64,000 nucleotides of DNA. It comes from Acidimicrobiales bacterium mtb01 (GTDB lineage: Bacteria; Actinomycetota; Acidimicrobiia; Acidimicrobiales; Ilumatobacteraceae). Positions 44,116 through 54,455 of the stretch are shown piece after piece. The stretch's first letter is position 1. Every line of letters starts with the position of its first letter. Position numbers and translations under genes: made by a program. The notes below the pieces were generated by a model, which worked only from the letters and a program-made list of their open reading frames with translations, was not told the origin of the DNA and did no database searches. The stretch covers positions 1 through 64,000 of the forward strand of contig NBNI01000005.1 of NCBI GenBank assembly GCA_004379135.1. The letters run 5' to 3'.

Positions 44116-45480
44116 ATGAGGCCGATTCTCACCCCGCACGAGATGCGCGAGGTCGACGCCGCCGCCGTGGCGCGAGGAACGGCCGAGGAGATTCTGATCG
44201 AGCGAGCGGCTTGGGCCGTGGCCCGTCGGGCCCGACGCATGCTCGGCGGTTCGTACGGACGTCGCGTGGTGGTGATCGCGGGTCCGGGCAACAACGGTGC
44301 CGACGGCCGCGTGGCCGCGCGGTTCCTCACCGAACGCGGCGTCAGAGTGCGTGTCATCGACGCGGCGTCGATCCCCGAACGGCTTCCCGAGTGCGATCTC
44401 GTGATCGACGCGGCGTACGGGACCGGTTTTCGCGGTGTCTGGAACGCTCCGCGAACCGACGCCCCGGTTCTCGCGGTCGACTTTCCGTCCGGTGTCGACG
44501 GGATGACGGGTTGCTCGCACGGACGTCCGTTGCGCGCGACGGCCACCGTCACGTTCGCCGCGCTCAAGCCCGGTCTGCTCTTCGGCGATGGAGCCGAGTT
44601 CGCCGGTGACGTCGAAATCGTCGACATCGGACTCGACGTGTCGTCGTCGAGCGTGTTCGCCGTCGACGCGAGCGACGTGTCGGTGCCCGCACGGGCCGTC
44701 GACGCCCACAAGTGGAAAGCGGCGGTTCTCGCGGTCGCCGGCAGCCCGGGCATGATCGGCGCCGCATCGCTCGCTTCCGAAGCCGCGTTGCGCGCCGGTG
44801 CCGGAATCGTCCACCTGGTGTCACCCGGATCCGCGTCCGATCACTCGATCCCTCGCGAAGTCGTTCGTCGTCCCGTCGCTCCGATCGGTTGGGCACCCGA
44901 AGTCGTGGAGATGGCGGGCAACCGATTCGCCGCGATGGTGCTCGGCCCCGGACTCGGACGCGACGAGTCGACGATGACCGACGTGCGTCGTCTCGTGGCC
45001 GACGCAACTCTTCCGATGGTGATCGATGGCGACGCCCTGTTCGCTCTCGGCGACGAATTCTCGGTGCTGGCCAGTCGTCGGGGCGGGTCGGTCATCACGC
45101 CGCACGACGGAGAGTTCGCCCGACTCACCGGGCACGCGCCGTCGAGGGATCGCATCGCGGCGGCTCGTTCGCTCGCTCACGATGCCGATTGCGTTTGCCT
45201 GCTCAAGGGTCCGGCCACCGTGATCGCGGCTCCCGACGGACGAGTCGCGGTGGTCGACGAAGGCGATCAGCGGCTCGCCACGGCTGGCAGCGGTGACGTG
45301 CTGGCCGGAGTCGTCGCCGCGTTCATCGCCCGCGGCGCTGAACTTTTCGAAGCCGCGTACTCGGCGGCGTTCGTGCATGCTCGCGCGGCTCGTCACGATC
45401 GGGCGATCGGGCTCCTCGCCGGCGATCTTCCGCTCGCAGTGGCCGATGTGCTCGCCGGTGACTTCGAGGTCGACGCATGA
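44116..45480 (+). CDS. nnrD: Bifunctional NAD(P)H-hydrate epimerase / dehydratase
   Basis: A 454-aa metabolite-repair enzyme that reverses hydration of NAD(P)H. The N-terminal epimerase half (about 1-205) has the phosphate loop GPGNNGADGRVAARFL and AVDFPSGVDG. The C-terminal ribokinase-like dehydratase half has LGPGLGRDES, ITPHDGEFARL, LLKGPATV and TAGSGDVLAGV. The last four bases overlap alr (ATGA). Confidence 0.95.
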   Translation: MRPILTPHEMREVDAAAVARGTAEEILIERAAWAVARRARRMLGGSYGRRVVVIAGPGNNGADGRVAARFLTERGVRVRVIDAASIPERLPECDLVIDAAYGTGFRGVWNAPRTDAPVLAVDFPSGVDGMTGCSHGRPLRATATVTFAALKPGLLFGDGAEFAGDVEIVDIGLDVSSSSVFAVDASDVSVPARAVDAHKWKAAVLAVAGSPGMIGAASLASEAALRAGAGIVHLVSPGSASDHSIPREVVRRPVAPIGWAPEVVEMAGNRFAAMVLGPGLGRDESTMTDVRRLVADATLPMVIDGDALFALGDEFSVLASRRGGSVITPHDGEFARLTGHAPSRDRIAAARSLAHDADCVCLLKGPATVIAAPDGRVAVVDEGDQRLATAGSGDVLAGVVAAFIARGAELFEAAYSAAFVHARAARHDRAIGLLAGDLPLAVADVLAGDFEVDA

Positions 45481-46601
45481 GGCCCCAGCGAGCCACGGTG
45501 GCCGAGATCGATCTGGGTGCCATCGCTCACAACGTGGGTGTGATCAAGGAGTTCGCCGGCGAGGCCCGCTTGCTCGCCGTCGTGAAGGCCAACGGTTACG
45601 GACACGGCGCGGTGCCGGTGGCCGAAGCGGCGCTGGCGGCCGGTGCGCACGGTCTGTGCGTCGCACTCGTTCAAGAAGGTGTCGAGTTGCGCCGGGCCGG
45701 TATCGAAGCACCCATCCTCGTCCTGTCCGAGCAACCCATCGAACAAGTTGGCGATCTCGTGGCCCACGGTCTCGTCGCCACCGCGTACTCGACTCGTTAC
45801 ATCGACGCGCTGGCATCCGAAGCCAAGCGACTCGACGTGACGGGTCACGAGGTGCATCTGAAGATCGACACCGGCATGAACCGGGTCGGTGTCGCGCCGT
45901 CGAACGCCGTCGAACTGGCCGGGCGGATCATCGCCCGCTCGCCGCAGTTGTCGCTCGGGGGCGTCTTCACTCACCTGGCCACCGCCGACAGTCCCGACCC
46001 GACCGCGACGCGAATGCAACTCGCGCGTTTCGACGCGGCCCTCGACGATCTGCGTCGCTCGGGTGTCGATCCGGGTTGGGTGCACGCCGCCAATTCGGCC
46101 GCGACCATCGCTCACCCCGAGGCGCGACGCGACATGGTGCGAACCGGTATCGCTCTGTACGGAATCGCTCCCGACGTGTCGATGACACCGTTGTGCGGTC
46201 GGCTGCGACCGGCGCTCACGTTGCGCAGTCGCGTGTCGTACGTGAAGCGAGTGGCCGCCGGCGAGGGCGTGTCGTACGGATTGCGTCATCGCTTCGCGAC
46301 ATCCACGAACGTGGCGACGGTTCCGCTCGGGTACGCCGACGGAGTTCCGCGCGGCCTCGGCCTGGCGGGCGGGCAGGTCCTCATCGGCGGTCGCCGTCGG
46401 CCCATCGTGGGAGTCGTGACCATGGACCAGTTGATGGTCGACTGCGGCGACGACGAAGTTCGAGTCGACGACGAAGTCGTTCTGATCGGAACGCAGGGGA
46501 GCGAGTCGATCGACGCCAACGAATGGGGAACCCTGCTCGGAACCATCGGGTACGAAGTGGTGTGCGCGATCAGTGCACGAGTACCACGCGTCGTCCTCTG
46601 A
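45477..46601 (+). CDS. alr: Alanine racemase
   Basis: A 374-aa PLP enzyme making D-alanine for peptidoglycan. The PLP lysine is Lys37 in VVKANGYGHG. LKIDTGMNRVG and the second catalytic Tyr in GVSYGLRHRF are present, with the C-terminal barrel containing GVVTMDQLMVDCG. It overlaps nnrD by 4 nt, so the two are probably translationally coupled. Confidence 0.96.
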   Translation: MRPQRATVAEIDLGAIAHNVGVIKEFAGEARLLAVVKANGYGHGAVPVAEAALAAGAHGLCVALVQEGVELRRAGIEAPILVLSEQPIEQVGDLVAHGLVATAYSTRYIDALASEAKRLDVTGHEVHLKIDTGMNRVGVAPSNAVELAGRIIARSPQLSLGGVFTHLATADSPDPTATRMQLARFDAALDDLRRSGVDPGWVHAANSAATIAHPEARRDMVRTGIALYGIAPDVSMTPLCGRLRPALTLRSRVSYVKRVAAGEGVSYGLRHRFATSTNVATVPLGYADGVPRGLGLAGGQVLIGGRRRPIVGVVTMDQLMVDCGDDEVRVDDEVVLIGTQGSESIDANEWGTLLGTIGYEVVCAISARVPRVVL

Positions 46602-46622
46602 CTCCGCCGTCGGGCCCGTCGG

Positions 46623-46628
46623 TAGCAT
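46623..46628 (+). promoter_or_regulatory. Leaderless-type -10 box for tsaE
   Basis: TAGCAT lies exactly 6 nt before the GTG at 46635. Confidence 0.45.
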
Positions 46629-46634
46629 CGTCGC

Positions 46635-47099
46635 GTGATCACGCGCACCCTCCGGTCGCTGGCCGACACGCACGCCTTGGCCGCGCGCATCGCCGAGTTC
46701 GCGCGCGTCGGCGACGTGATCGTCCTGGCCGGTGAGATGGGCGCCGGCAAGACCGCGTTCGCCCAGGGCTTCGGGCGCGCGTTGGGCGTGACCGAACCGG
46801 TCACGTCTCCCACTTTCAACGTGGTTCATTCGTACGACTCGGGACGGGTGAGGTTGCATCATGCCGACGTGTATCGCCTCGAGCGAACGGGCGAACTCGA
46901 CGACCTCTCGTTGGGAGAACTCGACGACGGCATCCTCCTGGTCGAGTGGGGCGACGTGGTCGCGTCGTCGTTGGGCGAGCATCTGGAGATCGTGTTGTCG
47001 CGGGTCGACGACGACGATGACGCGCGAGTCGTCACGATCGAGCCTGTCGGCCCACGCTGGAACGCGCGCTGGTCGCGTATCGAGGCGGCGTTGGCATGA
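46635..47099 (+). CDS. tsaE: tRNA threonylcarbamoyladenosine biosynthesis ATPase TsaE
   Basis: A 154-aa ATPase of the t6A37 tRNA-modification complex with TsaB and TsaD. The Walker A motif GEMGAGKTAFAQGF, TSPTFNVVHSY and the VEWGD motif are typical. It starts at GTG. Its stop overlaps the tsaB ATG by 4 nt. Confidence 0.95.
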   Translation: MITRTLRSLADTHALAARIAEFARVGDVIVLAGEMGAGKTAFAQGFGRALGVTEPVTSPTFNVVHSYDSGRVRLHHADVYRLERTGELDDLSLGELDDGILLVEWGDVVASSLGEHLEIVLSRVDDDDDARVVTIEPVGPRWNARWSRIEAALA

Positions 47100-47788
47100 T
47101 CGTTCTCGGCATCGAAACCGCGACTCCGCGGGTGAGCGTGGCGCTGGCCAACCATGACGGTGTGGTCGCGCTGATCGAGGTCGACGCCGGCCGCCGTCAC
47201 GCCGAGACTCTCGTACCAGCCATCGAATTCGCCTGTCGGCACGCCGATGTCACCTTGCCCGAGATCGGCGTGGTGGCCGTCGACGTGGGCCCCGGACTCT
47301 TCACCGGCATGCGCGTCGGGATCGCGACGGCGAAATCATTGGCGCAGGCACTGGAGATCCCGGTCGTGCCGCTGTCGAGTCTCGAAGTTCTGGCCCATCC
47401 TCTTCGGAACGACGAACGCGTGATCGTGTCGGTGATCGACGCGCGCAAGGGTGAGATCTTCTACGGATTCTTCCGCGCGGCCGGCGATCGAGTGGTGGCG
47501 CTCGCCGAACCCCGCTGTGGCACCGTCGACGAACTCGTGTCCGATCTGGTCGGTCGTCAACAGTCCGTCGTGTGCGTCGGAGATGGCGCTCGGCGGTATC
47601 GCGAGCAGATCGTCGACGGCTACCGATGCGACGTCGCCGACGCCGTTTTTCCTTCGGCCGCGTCCTTGGTGGCGATCGGCGACCGGGAGGCGCGAATCGA
47701 GAAGTGGGTCGATGCCGACGACGTGGCCGCCCTGTATCTGCGCAAACCCGACGCCGAGATCAACTGGTCGACGAGGGAGTCGGCGTGA
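47096..47788 (+). CDS. tsaB: tRNA threonylcarbamoyladenosine biosynthesis protein TsaB
   Basis: A 230-aa ASKHA-fold scaffold that dimerises with TsaD in t6A synthesis. It begins MIVLGIETATPRVSVALA and contains VDVGPGLFTGMRVGIATAK. It overlaps tsaE at the start and rimI at the end. Confidence 0.94.
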   Translation: MIVLGIETATPRVSVALANHDGVVALIEVDAGRRHAETLVPAIEFACRHADVTLPEIGVVAVDVGPGLFTGMRVGIATAKSLAQALEIPVVPLSSLEVLAHPLRNDERVIVSVIDARKGEIFYGFFRAAGDRVVALAEPRCGTVDELVSDLVGRQQSVVCVGDGARRYREQIVDGYRCDVADAVFPSAASLVAIGDREARIEKWVDADDVAALYLRKPDAEINWSTRESA

Positions 47789-48312
47789 CGGCTCCGATGA
47801 TCGAAGTGATGCGCAAGCGCCACGTGAAGCACGTGATGCCGATCGAGACCGCCGTTCACCGCAAGCCGTGGTCGGCGTCGGTGTTCAACACCGAGATCGA
47901 TCTGGCCAAGAAGGGCGAGCGGTACTACATCGTGCTGTCGGTCATGGGCGAGATCGCGGGTTACGCCGGACTCATGTTCGCGGCCGACGAGGCCCACGTC
48001 ACCAACATCGCGGTCGATCCGAACCACCGTCGCCACGGTTACGCCCGCCTCCTCATGTGCGCGCTCGCCTACGAGGCCATTCGCATCGGTTGCGACGCGC
48101 TGACGCTCGAAGTGCGCGTGAGCAACACGGCGGCCCAGAACCTCTACCGCGAATTCGGATTCGCGCCGGCGGGAGTGCGCCAGCGCTACTACGAGAACAC
48201 CGAGGACGCGATCGTCATGTGGGCGCACGACATCCGCACGCCCGAGTATCTCGAGCGGCTCGAGCGCATCGTCACTCGGGTCGAATCCGGAGGTGAGTCG
48301 TGCCCGGTATGA
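47785..48312 (+). CDS. rimI: Ribosomal protein S18-alanine N-acetyltransferase family
   Basis: A 175-aa GNAT acetyltransferase. GTG 47785 overlaps the tsaB stop (GTGA), which decides the start over longer frames. The acetyl-CoA loop is VDPNHRRHGYARLLM, followed by EVRVSNTAAQNLYREFGF and the RQRYYENTEDAIVMW end typical of RimI. It sits in the usual tsaB-rimI-tsaD order. Confidence 0.92.
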   Translation: MTAPMIEVMRKRHVKHVMPIETAVHRKPWSASVFNTEIDLAKKGERYYIVLSVMGEIAGYAGLMFAADEAHVTNIAVDPNHRRHGYARLLMCALAYEAIRIGCDALTLEVRVSNTAAQNLYREFGFAPAGVRQRYYENTEDAIVMWAHDIRTPEYLERLERIVTRVESGGESCPV

Positions 48313-49337
48313 ACCGCGACCTGCACGTGAGCGACTCCACGGTCGTGCTGGCCATCGAGACCAGCTGCGACGAAACCGCGGCCGCGGTCGTGATGGGCGG
48401 TACCGAAGTCCTCTCGAACGTGGTGTCGAGCCAGATCGATCTCCACGCCGCATTTGGTGGGGTCGTCCCCGAGATCGCCAGCCGTGCGCACGTCGAATTG
48501 CTCAACCCGATCGTCGCTCGGGCCTTGTCCGAGGCGAACATCGATTCGTCGCGCGTCGACGCGGTCGCGGCGACGTACGGCCCTGGGCTCATCGGGCCGT
48601 TGCTGGTGGGAGTATCGGCCGCCAAGGCGCTGGCGTTCGCGTGGGACGTTCCGTTCATCGGTGTGAACCACCTGGAGGCGCACTTGTACGCCGGTCTCCT
48701 CGACGACCCGTCGCTTGCGATGCCGGTGGTGGTATTGCTCGTGTCGGGTGGGCACACGATGCTCATCGAGATGCGCGGCCCCGGCGAGTATCGGCTCATC
48801 GGCCAGAGCATCGACGACGCGGCGGGTGAGGCGTTCGACAAGGTCGCACGGTTCCTCGGATTGGGTTATCCCGGTGGGCCGGCGATCGACCGTCTCGCGC
48901 GTGAAGGCGATCCGACGGCCATCGACTTTCCGCGGGCCATGCTGAATGACGGTTTCGACTTCAGTTTCAGCGGGCTCAAGACTTCGGTGATGAATCATGT
49001 GCGCAAGAGCCCGTCGGTGGCGACGGCTGACGTGGCGGCCTCGTTCCAGGCCGCGGTGGTCGACGTGCTGGTGGCCAAGACACGGCGTGCGGCCGAACAC
49101 GTCGGCGCACGGGCGATGGTTCTCGGTGGTGGAGTCGCGGCCAACTCGCTCCTGCGCGAACGCTTCGCCGCCGCCGGAGACGCCGACGGACGGCGCGCGC
49201 TCCTGCCGACCCGCGAGATGTGCACCGACAACGCGGCGATGATCGGCTCGGCCGCCTGGTATCGCTTGCGCAGCGACGGCGCGATGCCGCTCGACACTGG
49301 CGCGTTCCCGAACCTGCGACTGACGGTGACGCCGTGA
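48300..49337 (+). CDS. tsaD: tRNA N6-adenosine threonylcarbamoyltransferase TsaD
   Basis: A 345-aa enzyme transferring threonylcarbamoyl to A37 of tRNA. The start is IETSCDETAAAVV, the metal ligands His124 and His128 are in NHLEAHLYAG, and VSGGHTML and SIDDAAGEAFDKVAR follow. GTG 48300 is chosen because GGAGGTG ends 5 nt upstream. An ATG at 48309 overlapping the rimI stop is the alternative. Confidence 0.96.
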   Translation: MPGMNRDLHVSDSTVVLAIETSCDETAAAVVMGGTEVLSNVVSSQIDLHAAFGGVVPEIASRAHVELLNPIVARALSEANIDSSRVDAVAATYGPGLIGPLLVGVSAAKALAFAWDVPFIGVNHLEAHLYAGLLDDPSLAMPVVVLLVSGGHTMLIEMRGPGEYRLIGQSIDDAAGEAFDKVARFLGLGYPGGPAIDRLAREGDPTAIDFPRAMLNDGFDFSFSGLKTSVMNHVRKSPSVATADVAASFQAAVVDVLVAKTRRAAEHVGARAMVLGGGVAANSLLRERFAAAGDADGRRALLPTREMCTDNAAMIGSAAWYRLRSDGAMPLDTGAFPNLRLTVTP

Positions 49338-50491
49338 GTCGGTTGCGAATCGGTTCGCTCGAGTTGCCGAGTCCGGTGGTGCTGGCACCGATGGCCGGCG
49401 TCACCAACGCGCCGTTCCGCGCACTGTGCCGTCGTTTCGCTCCCGGACTCCTCTACGTGAACGAAATGGTGATGGCCACGGCATTGGTGCTCGGCAACGC
49501 CAAGACCGAGCGCATGGTCGCGTTCGGGCCGGACGAGTCCCCGCGCAGTCTGCAGTTGTACGGCAGCGATCCGAAGATGATCGGCGCCGCGGTCGATCGC
49601 CTGGCGTCGACGGGTGGGGTCGATCACATCGACATGAACTTCGGGTGTCCGGCGCAGAAGGTCACGCGCAAGGGCGGTGGCGCGGCGGTGCCAGCCAAGC
49701 CCAATCTGCTGCGCGCGATCATGCGGGCGGCCGTCTCCGCCGCCTCGCCGTACGGAATTCCGGTGACCGCGAAGTTCCGGATGGGGATCGACGATTCGCT
49801 CATCACATTTCTCGACACGGGGCGCATCGCCGAGGACGAAGGGATCGCGGCGGTGGCGTTGCACGCGCGCACGGCCGAGCAGCACTACGCGGGTGAGGCC
49901 CGATGGGAAGCAATCGCCCGTTTGAAGAGTTCGGTGTCGTCCATTCCGGTGCTCGGCAACGGCGACATCTGGGCGGCCGACGACGCGTTGCGAATGATGC
50001 ACGAAACCGGCTGCGACGGCGTGGTGATCGGCCGCGGTTGTCTCGGTCGGCCGTGGTTGTTCGGCGATCTGGTCGCGGCTCTCGGTGGTGCGATGGTGCC
50101 CGACGCGCGAACGCTCGGATTCGTCGCGGCGATCATGGCCGAGCACGTGCGGTTGCTCTCGGCTCACTTCCCGACCGACGATGTCGGAATCGATCGTGGT
50201 GTGCGCGATTTCCGCAAGCACGTGTCGTGGTACCTCACCGGTTATCCGGTGGGTGGGGAGATCCGCGCGCGATTGGCCACGGCTTCATCGGTCGGCGAAG
50301 TCGACGATCTGCTCGGTGAGATGCTGGTGGCCAACGGTTCCGACCTCGCGGTGGTGCCGGGGGGCGAGCGGATTCGTCGTGGCAAGACCAACGGACCCAT
50401 TCGCGTCGCCCTGCCCGACGGCTACCTCGAACACCTCGACGACATGTGCGTTCCCGACGACAACGACGTGATGGCGTTGTCGGGTGGCTGA
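49334..50491 (+). CDS. dus: tRNA-dihydrouridine synthase
   Basis: A 385-aa FMN enzyme reducing uridines in tRNA D loops. PMAGVTNAPFRALCR, the catalytic Cys105 in MNFGCPAQKV, KFRMGID and IPVLGNGDIW / VVIGRGCLGRPWLF identify the family. GTG 49334 overlaps the tsaD stop. The DusB subfamily is likely from sequence style, not proven. Confidence 0.93.
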   Translation: MSRLRIGSLELPSPVVLAPMAGVTNAPFRALCRRFAPGLLYVNEMVMATALVLGNAKTERMVAFGPDESPRSLQLYGSDPKMIGAAVDRLASTGGVDHIDMNFGCPAQKVTRKGGGAAVPAKPNLLRAIMRAAVSAASPYGIPVTAKFRMGIDDSLITFLDTGRIAEDEGIAAVALHARTAEQHYAGEARWEAIARLKSSVSSIPVLGNGDIWAADDALRMMHETGCDGVVIGRGCLGRPWLFGDLVAALGGAMVPDARTLGFVAAIMAEHVRLLSAHFPTDDVGIDRGVRDFRKHVSWYLTGYPVGGEIRARLATASSVGEVDDLLGEMLVANGSDLAVVPGGERIRRGKTNGPIRVALPDGYLEHLDDMCVPDDNDVMALSGG

Positions 50492-50506
50492 GGACGAACG
50501 ACGCTC

Positions 50507-51112
50507 ATGGCCGATGTGATCCTCGCTTCGAGTTCGCCGCGACGACTCGAGTTGCTGCGCGCGATCGGCGTCGAACCGCGGGTCGTGGTTCCCGATGTCG
50601 ACGAATCGAGTCGCGTCGGTGAATCTCCCGAGCAGTACGTGCGACGCGTGGCCTCGGCCAAACTCGATGCGGTCATGCGTCAGGTCGGGTCGGTCGCGGT
50701 CGGCACCGTGGTGATGGCCGCCGACACGACCGTCGACGTCGACGGCGAGATCTTCGCCAAACCCGTCGATGCCGACGACGCCCGGCGCATGTTGAGGTCG
50801 CTGTCGGGCCGGGCCCATCTCGTTCATACCGGGTGGGCGGTGGCCGCCGCCGTTCCGGGGTGCCGGGGCAACGACTGGGAGGGCCACGTGGAGGTCACGA
50901 CGGCGGTGGTCCGGTTCCGCGAGTTGTCCGGCGCCGAGATCGACGCCTACGTGGCCTCGGGGGAGCCCCTCGACCGGGCCGGGGCCTACGCCATCCAGGG
51001 TGGGGCCGGGGCCTTCCTCGACCGCCTGGAGGGAAGTCTGACGGCCGTGATCGGCCTGCCCACCGAGCGGATCGTGGAGGTCTGCTCGGGCCTGGGCGCC
51101 CGCCTCGGCTGA
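50507..51112 (+). CDS. maf: Maf-type nucleoside triphosphate pyrophosphatase
   Basis: A 201-aa house-cleaning pyrophosphatase. It begins VILASSSPRRLELLRAIG and contains VVMAADTTVDVDG, KPVDADDARRML and YAIQGGAGAFLDRLEGS. The Maf family acts on modified or canonical nucleotides such as dTTP and UTP. Substrate preference is not assigned here. Confidence 0.93.
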   Translation: MADVILASSSPRRLELLRAIGVEPRVVVPDVDESSRVGESPEQYVRRVASAKLDAVMRQVGSVAVGTVVMAADTTVDVDGEIFAKPVDADDARRMLRSLSGRAHLVHTGWAVAAAVPGCRGNDWEGHVEVTTAVVRFRELSGAEIDAYVASGEPLDRAGAYAIQGGAGAFLDRLEGSLTAVIGLPTERIVEVCSGLGARLG

Positions 51113-51136
51113 TGGCCGGTTCGTTCGGGCTGAGCG

Positions 51137-51163
51137 TTAGCACTCGCCACATCCGGTTGCTAG
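51137..51163 (+). promoter_or_regulatory. Degenerate CIRCE operator upstream of groES
   Basis: TTAGCACTC, a 9-nt spacer and GGTTGCTAG. The left arm is perfect and the right arm matches GAGTGCTAA at six of nine positions. It precedes the -10 of the groE promoter. Confidence 0.65.
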
Positions 51164-51186
51164 ACGGCCGATTGCGCCCGTAGTCT
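51157..51186 (+). promoter_or_regulatory. groESL promoter
   Basis: TTGCTA (51157-51162), an 18-nt spacer and TAGTCT (51181-51186). The promoter is bracketed by the two CIRCE sites, as expected for HrcA repression. Confidence 0.6.
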
Positions 51187-51212
51187 TGGCACTCGCTCGC
51201 CCCGAGTGCTAA
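51186..51212 (+). promoter_or_regulatory. CIRCE operator (HrcA binding site)
   Basis: TTGGCACTC, 9 nt (GCTCGCCCC), GAGTGCTAA: one mismatch from the CIRCE consensus. It overlaps the expected transcription start of groESL. No hrcA gene lies in the window. Confidence 0.9.
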
Positions 51213-51298
51213 CCGCCCGGGTCGAGACCACATCACCAGTCACTACGCGAACAATTCCAAGACATCGCCAAGAAAACCAAGACATTGGAGGCTCCAAC

Positions 51299-51592
51299 AT
51301 GAATCTCAAGCCCCTCGACGACCGCATCGTCGTCCGGCCCAACGAGGCCGAGGAGCGCACTGCGTCGGGTCTCGTGATCCCCGACACCGCCAAGGAGAAG
51401 CCGCAGCAGGGCACCGTCCTCGCTGTCGGCCCCGGTCGCTGGAGCGACGACGAGGGCAAGCACTTCGCTCTCGACGTCAAGGTCGGCGACACCGTCCTCT
51501 ACTCGAAGTACGGCGGAACCGAGGTGTCGGTGCAGGGCGAGGACCTTCTCATCCTCACCAGCCGCGACGTGCTCGCCATCGTTGCGAAGTGA
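51299..51592 (+). CDS. groES: Co-chaperonin GroES
   Basis: A 97-aa lid of the GroEL chamber. It begins [20 protein letters not shown], with the mobile loop [16 protein letters not shown]. The ATG follows TTGGAGG. groEL starts 11 nt after it, forming a two-gene heat-shock operon under CIRCE control. Confidence 0.97.
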   Translation: MNLKPLDDRIVVRPNEAEERTASGLVIPDTAKEKPQQGTVLAVGPGRWSDDEGKHFALDVKVGDTVLYSKYGGTEVSVQGEDLLILTSRDVLAIVAK

Positions 51593-51600
51593 GTCGCTGA

Positions 51601-53250
<1,650 letters not shown>

Positions 53251-53275
53251 CCCCCACACTCATCAACCTCTTTTG

Positions 53276-53320
53276 ATTGGGCGCGAAACCATGCCAGAAA
53301 TGGCAGGTTTCGCGCCCAAT
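53276..53320 (+). terminator. Terminator palindrome 1 after groEL
   Basis: A 45-nt palindrome with 15-nt outer arms, ATTGGGCGCGAAACC and GGTTTCGCGCCCAAT, an unpaired A, inner TGCCA / TGGCA and a GAAA loop. GCTTTTGTT follows, so this is a good intrinsic terminator for groESL. Confidence 0.8.
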
Positions 53321-53339
53321 GCTTTTGTTCGGCCGGTTG

Positions 53340-53382
53340 TTGGGCGTCAGACATGCCAGAAGTGGCATGGTTTCGCGCCCAA
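53340..53382 (-). terminator. Related palindrome 2, after glpX
   Basis: A second, imperfect copy 19 nt further on: TTGGGCG...CGCCCAA outside and ATGCCA-GAAG-TGGCAT inside. Its right half (TGGTTTCGCGCCCAATG) is almost the same as in palindrome 1. It lies 10 nt beyond the glpX stop on the opposite strand and may terminate glpX. Confidence 0.6.
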
Positions 53383-53392
53383 TGGGGAGGGG

Positions 53393-54379
53393 TCAGGCGT
53401 AGTCGACGGAGGAGAACTCGCGGAGCTTGTCGAGGCGGTGGCGGGCTTCGATCAAGCGCACCGTTCCCGAACGCGACCTCATCACCAGACTCTGCGTCGA
53501 AGCGCCACCCGGGTAGAACCGCACGCCCTTCAGCAGTTCACCGTCGGTCACGCCCGTCGCCGCGAAGAAGCAGTTGTCGCCCTTCACCAGATCGTCGGTC
53601 GTGAGCACCGCGTCGAGGTCGTAGCCCGCCGCGATCGCCGCACGCTTCTCCGATTCGTTGCGCGGCCACAGCCGTCCTTGGATCTCGCCGCCCATGCACT
53701 TGAGGGCCGCCGCCGCGGTGACGCCCTCGGGCGTTCCGCCGATACCGAACAGCACGTCGACACCGGCATCAGGCCAGGCCGCCGCCATCGCACCGAAGAT
53801 GTCTCCGTCGCTGATGAGCTTGATGCGCGCACCCGTGCTCCGAACTTCTTCGATGAGGCCCTCGTGACGATCGCGGTCGAGGATCACGACCGTCAGGTCG
53901 CGCACGCTCTCGCCCTTGGCCTTGGCGATCCACTTGAGGTTCTGCGTGGGCGTGGCGGTGATGTCGATGTGGCCCACCGCGGCTGGACCCACCGCGATCT
54001 TCTCCATGTACATGCACGGTCCGGGATTGAACATCGTGCCGCGCTCGGACACCGCGATCACCGACAGCGCGTTGCCGCGGCCGAGCGACGTGAGCGTGGT
54101 GCCGTCGATCGGATCGACCGCCACGTCGGTGCGGGTGCTCGAGCCGTCGCCGACGATCTCGCCGTTGAACAGCATGGGTGCCTCGTCCTTCTCGCCCTCG
54201 CCGATGACCACCAGGCCGTCCATCGGTACCGTCGCCAGCACGGTGCGCATGGCGTCGACCGCCGCTCCGTCGACGCCGTTCTTGTCGCCTCGACCCACCC
54301 AACGCGCGGCGGCCAGGGCCGCCGACTCGGTGACGCGCACCAGTTCCATGGCGAGGTTGCGGGAGGGCTGTTCGGGCAT
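53393..54379 (-). CDS. glpX: Fructose-1,6-bisphosphatase, class II
   Basis: A 328-aa gluconeogenic enzyme. [33 protein letters not shown] (Mg-binding DPIDGTT) and [20 protein letters not shown] are the class II signatures. It is convergent with groEL and divergent from the S9 peptidase. A TACCGT box lies 7 nt upstream of the ATG (minus strand). Confidence 0.96.
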   Translation of the reverse strand: MPEQPSRNLAMELVRVTESAALAAARWVGRGDKNGVDGAAVDAMRTVLATVPMDGLVVIGEGEKDEAPMLFNGEIVGDGSSTRTDVAVDPIDGTTLTSLGRGNALSVIAVSERGTMFNPGPCMYMEKIAVGPAAVGHIDITATPTQNLKWIAKAKGESVRDLTVVILDRDRHEGLIEEVRSTGARIKLISDGDIFGAMAAAWPDAGVDVLFGIGGTPEGVTAAAALKCMGGEIQGRLWPRNESEKRAAIAAGYDLDAVLTTDDLVKGDNCFFAATGVTDGELLKGVRFYPGGASTQSLVMRSRSGTVRLIEARHRLDKLREFSSVDYA

Positions 54380-54386
54380 GGATTCA

Positions 54387-54392
54387 ACGGTA
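54387..54392 (-). promoter_or_regulatory. Leaderless-type -10 box for glpX
   Basis: On the minus strand TACCGT lies 7 nt before the ATG at 54379. Confidence 0.4.
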
Positions 54393-54443
54393 GTCCTCGG
54401 CCCCCGTCGGGCCGAGGGTGGCTCGTGTGATCGGCATCGCTCG

Positions 54444-54449
54444 TACGCT
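54444..54449 (+). promoter_or_regulatory. Leaderless-type -10 box for the S9 peptidase
   Basis: TACGCT lies exactly 6 nt before the ATG at 54456. Confidence 0.45.
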
Positions 54450-54455
54450 GGTCAC

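Noticed and set aside
53916-54455. In-frame upstream extension of the S9 peptidase over glpX
   Set aside because: It overlaps glpX on the other strand, has no family similarity, and the ATG at 54456 has its own promoter box.
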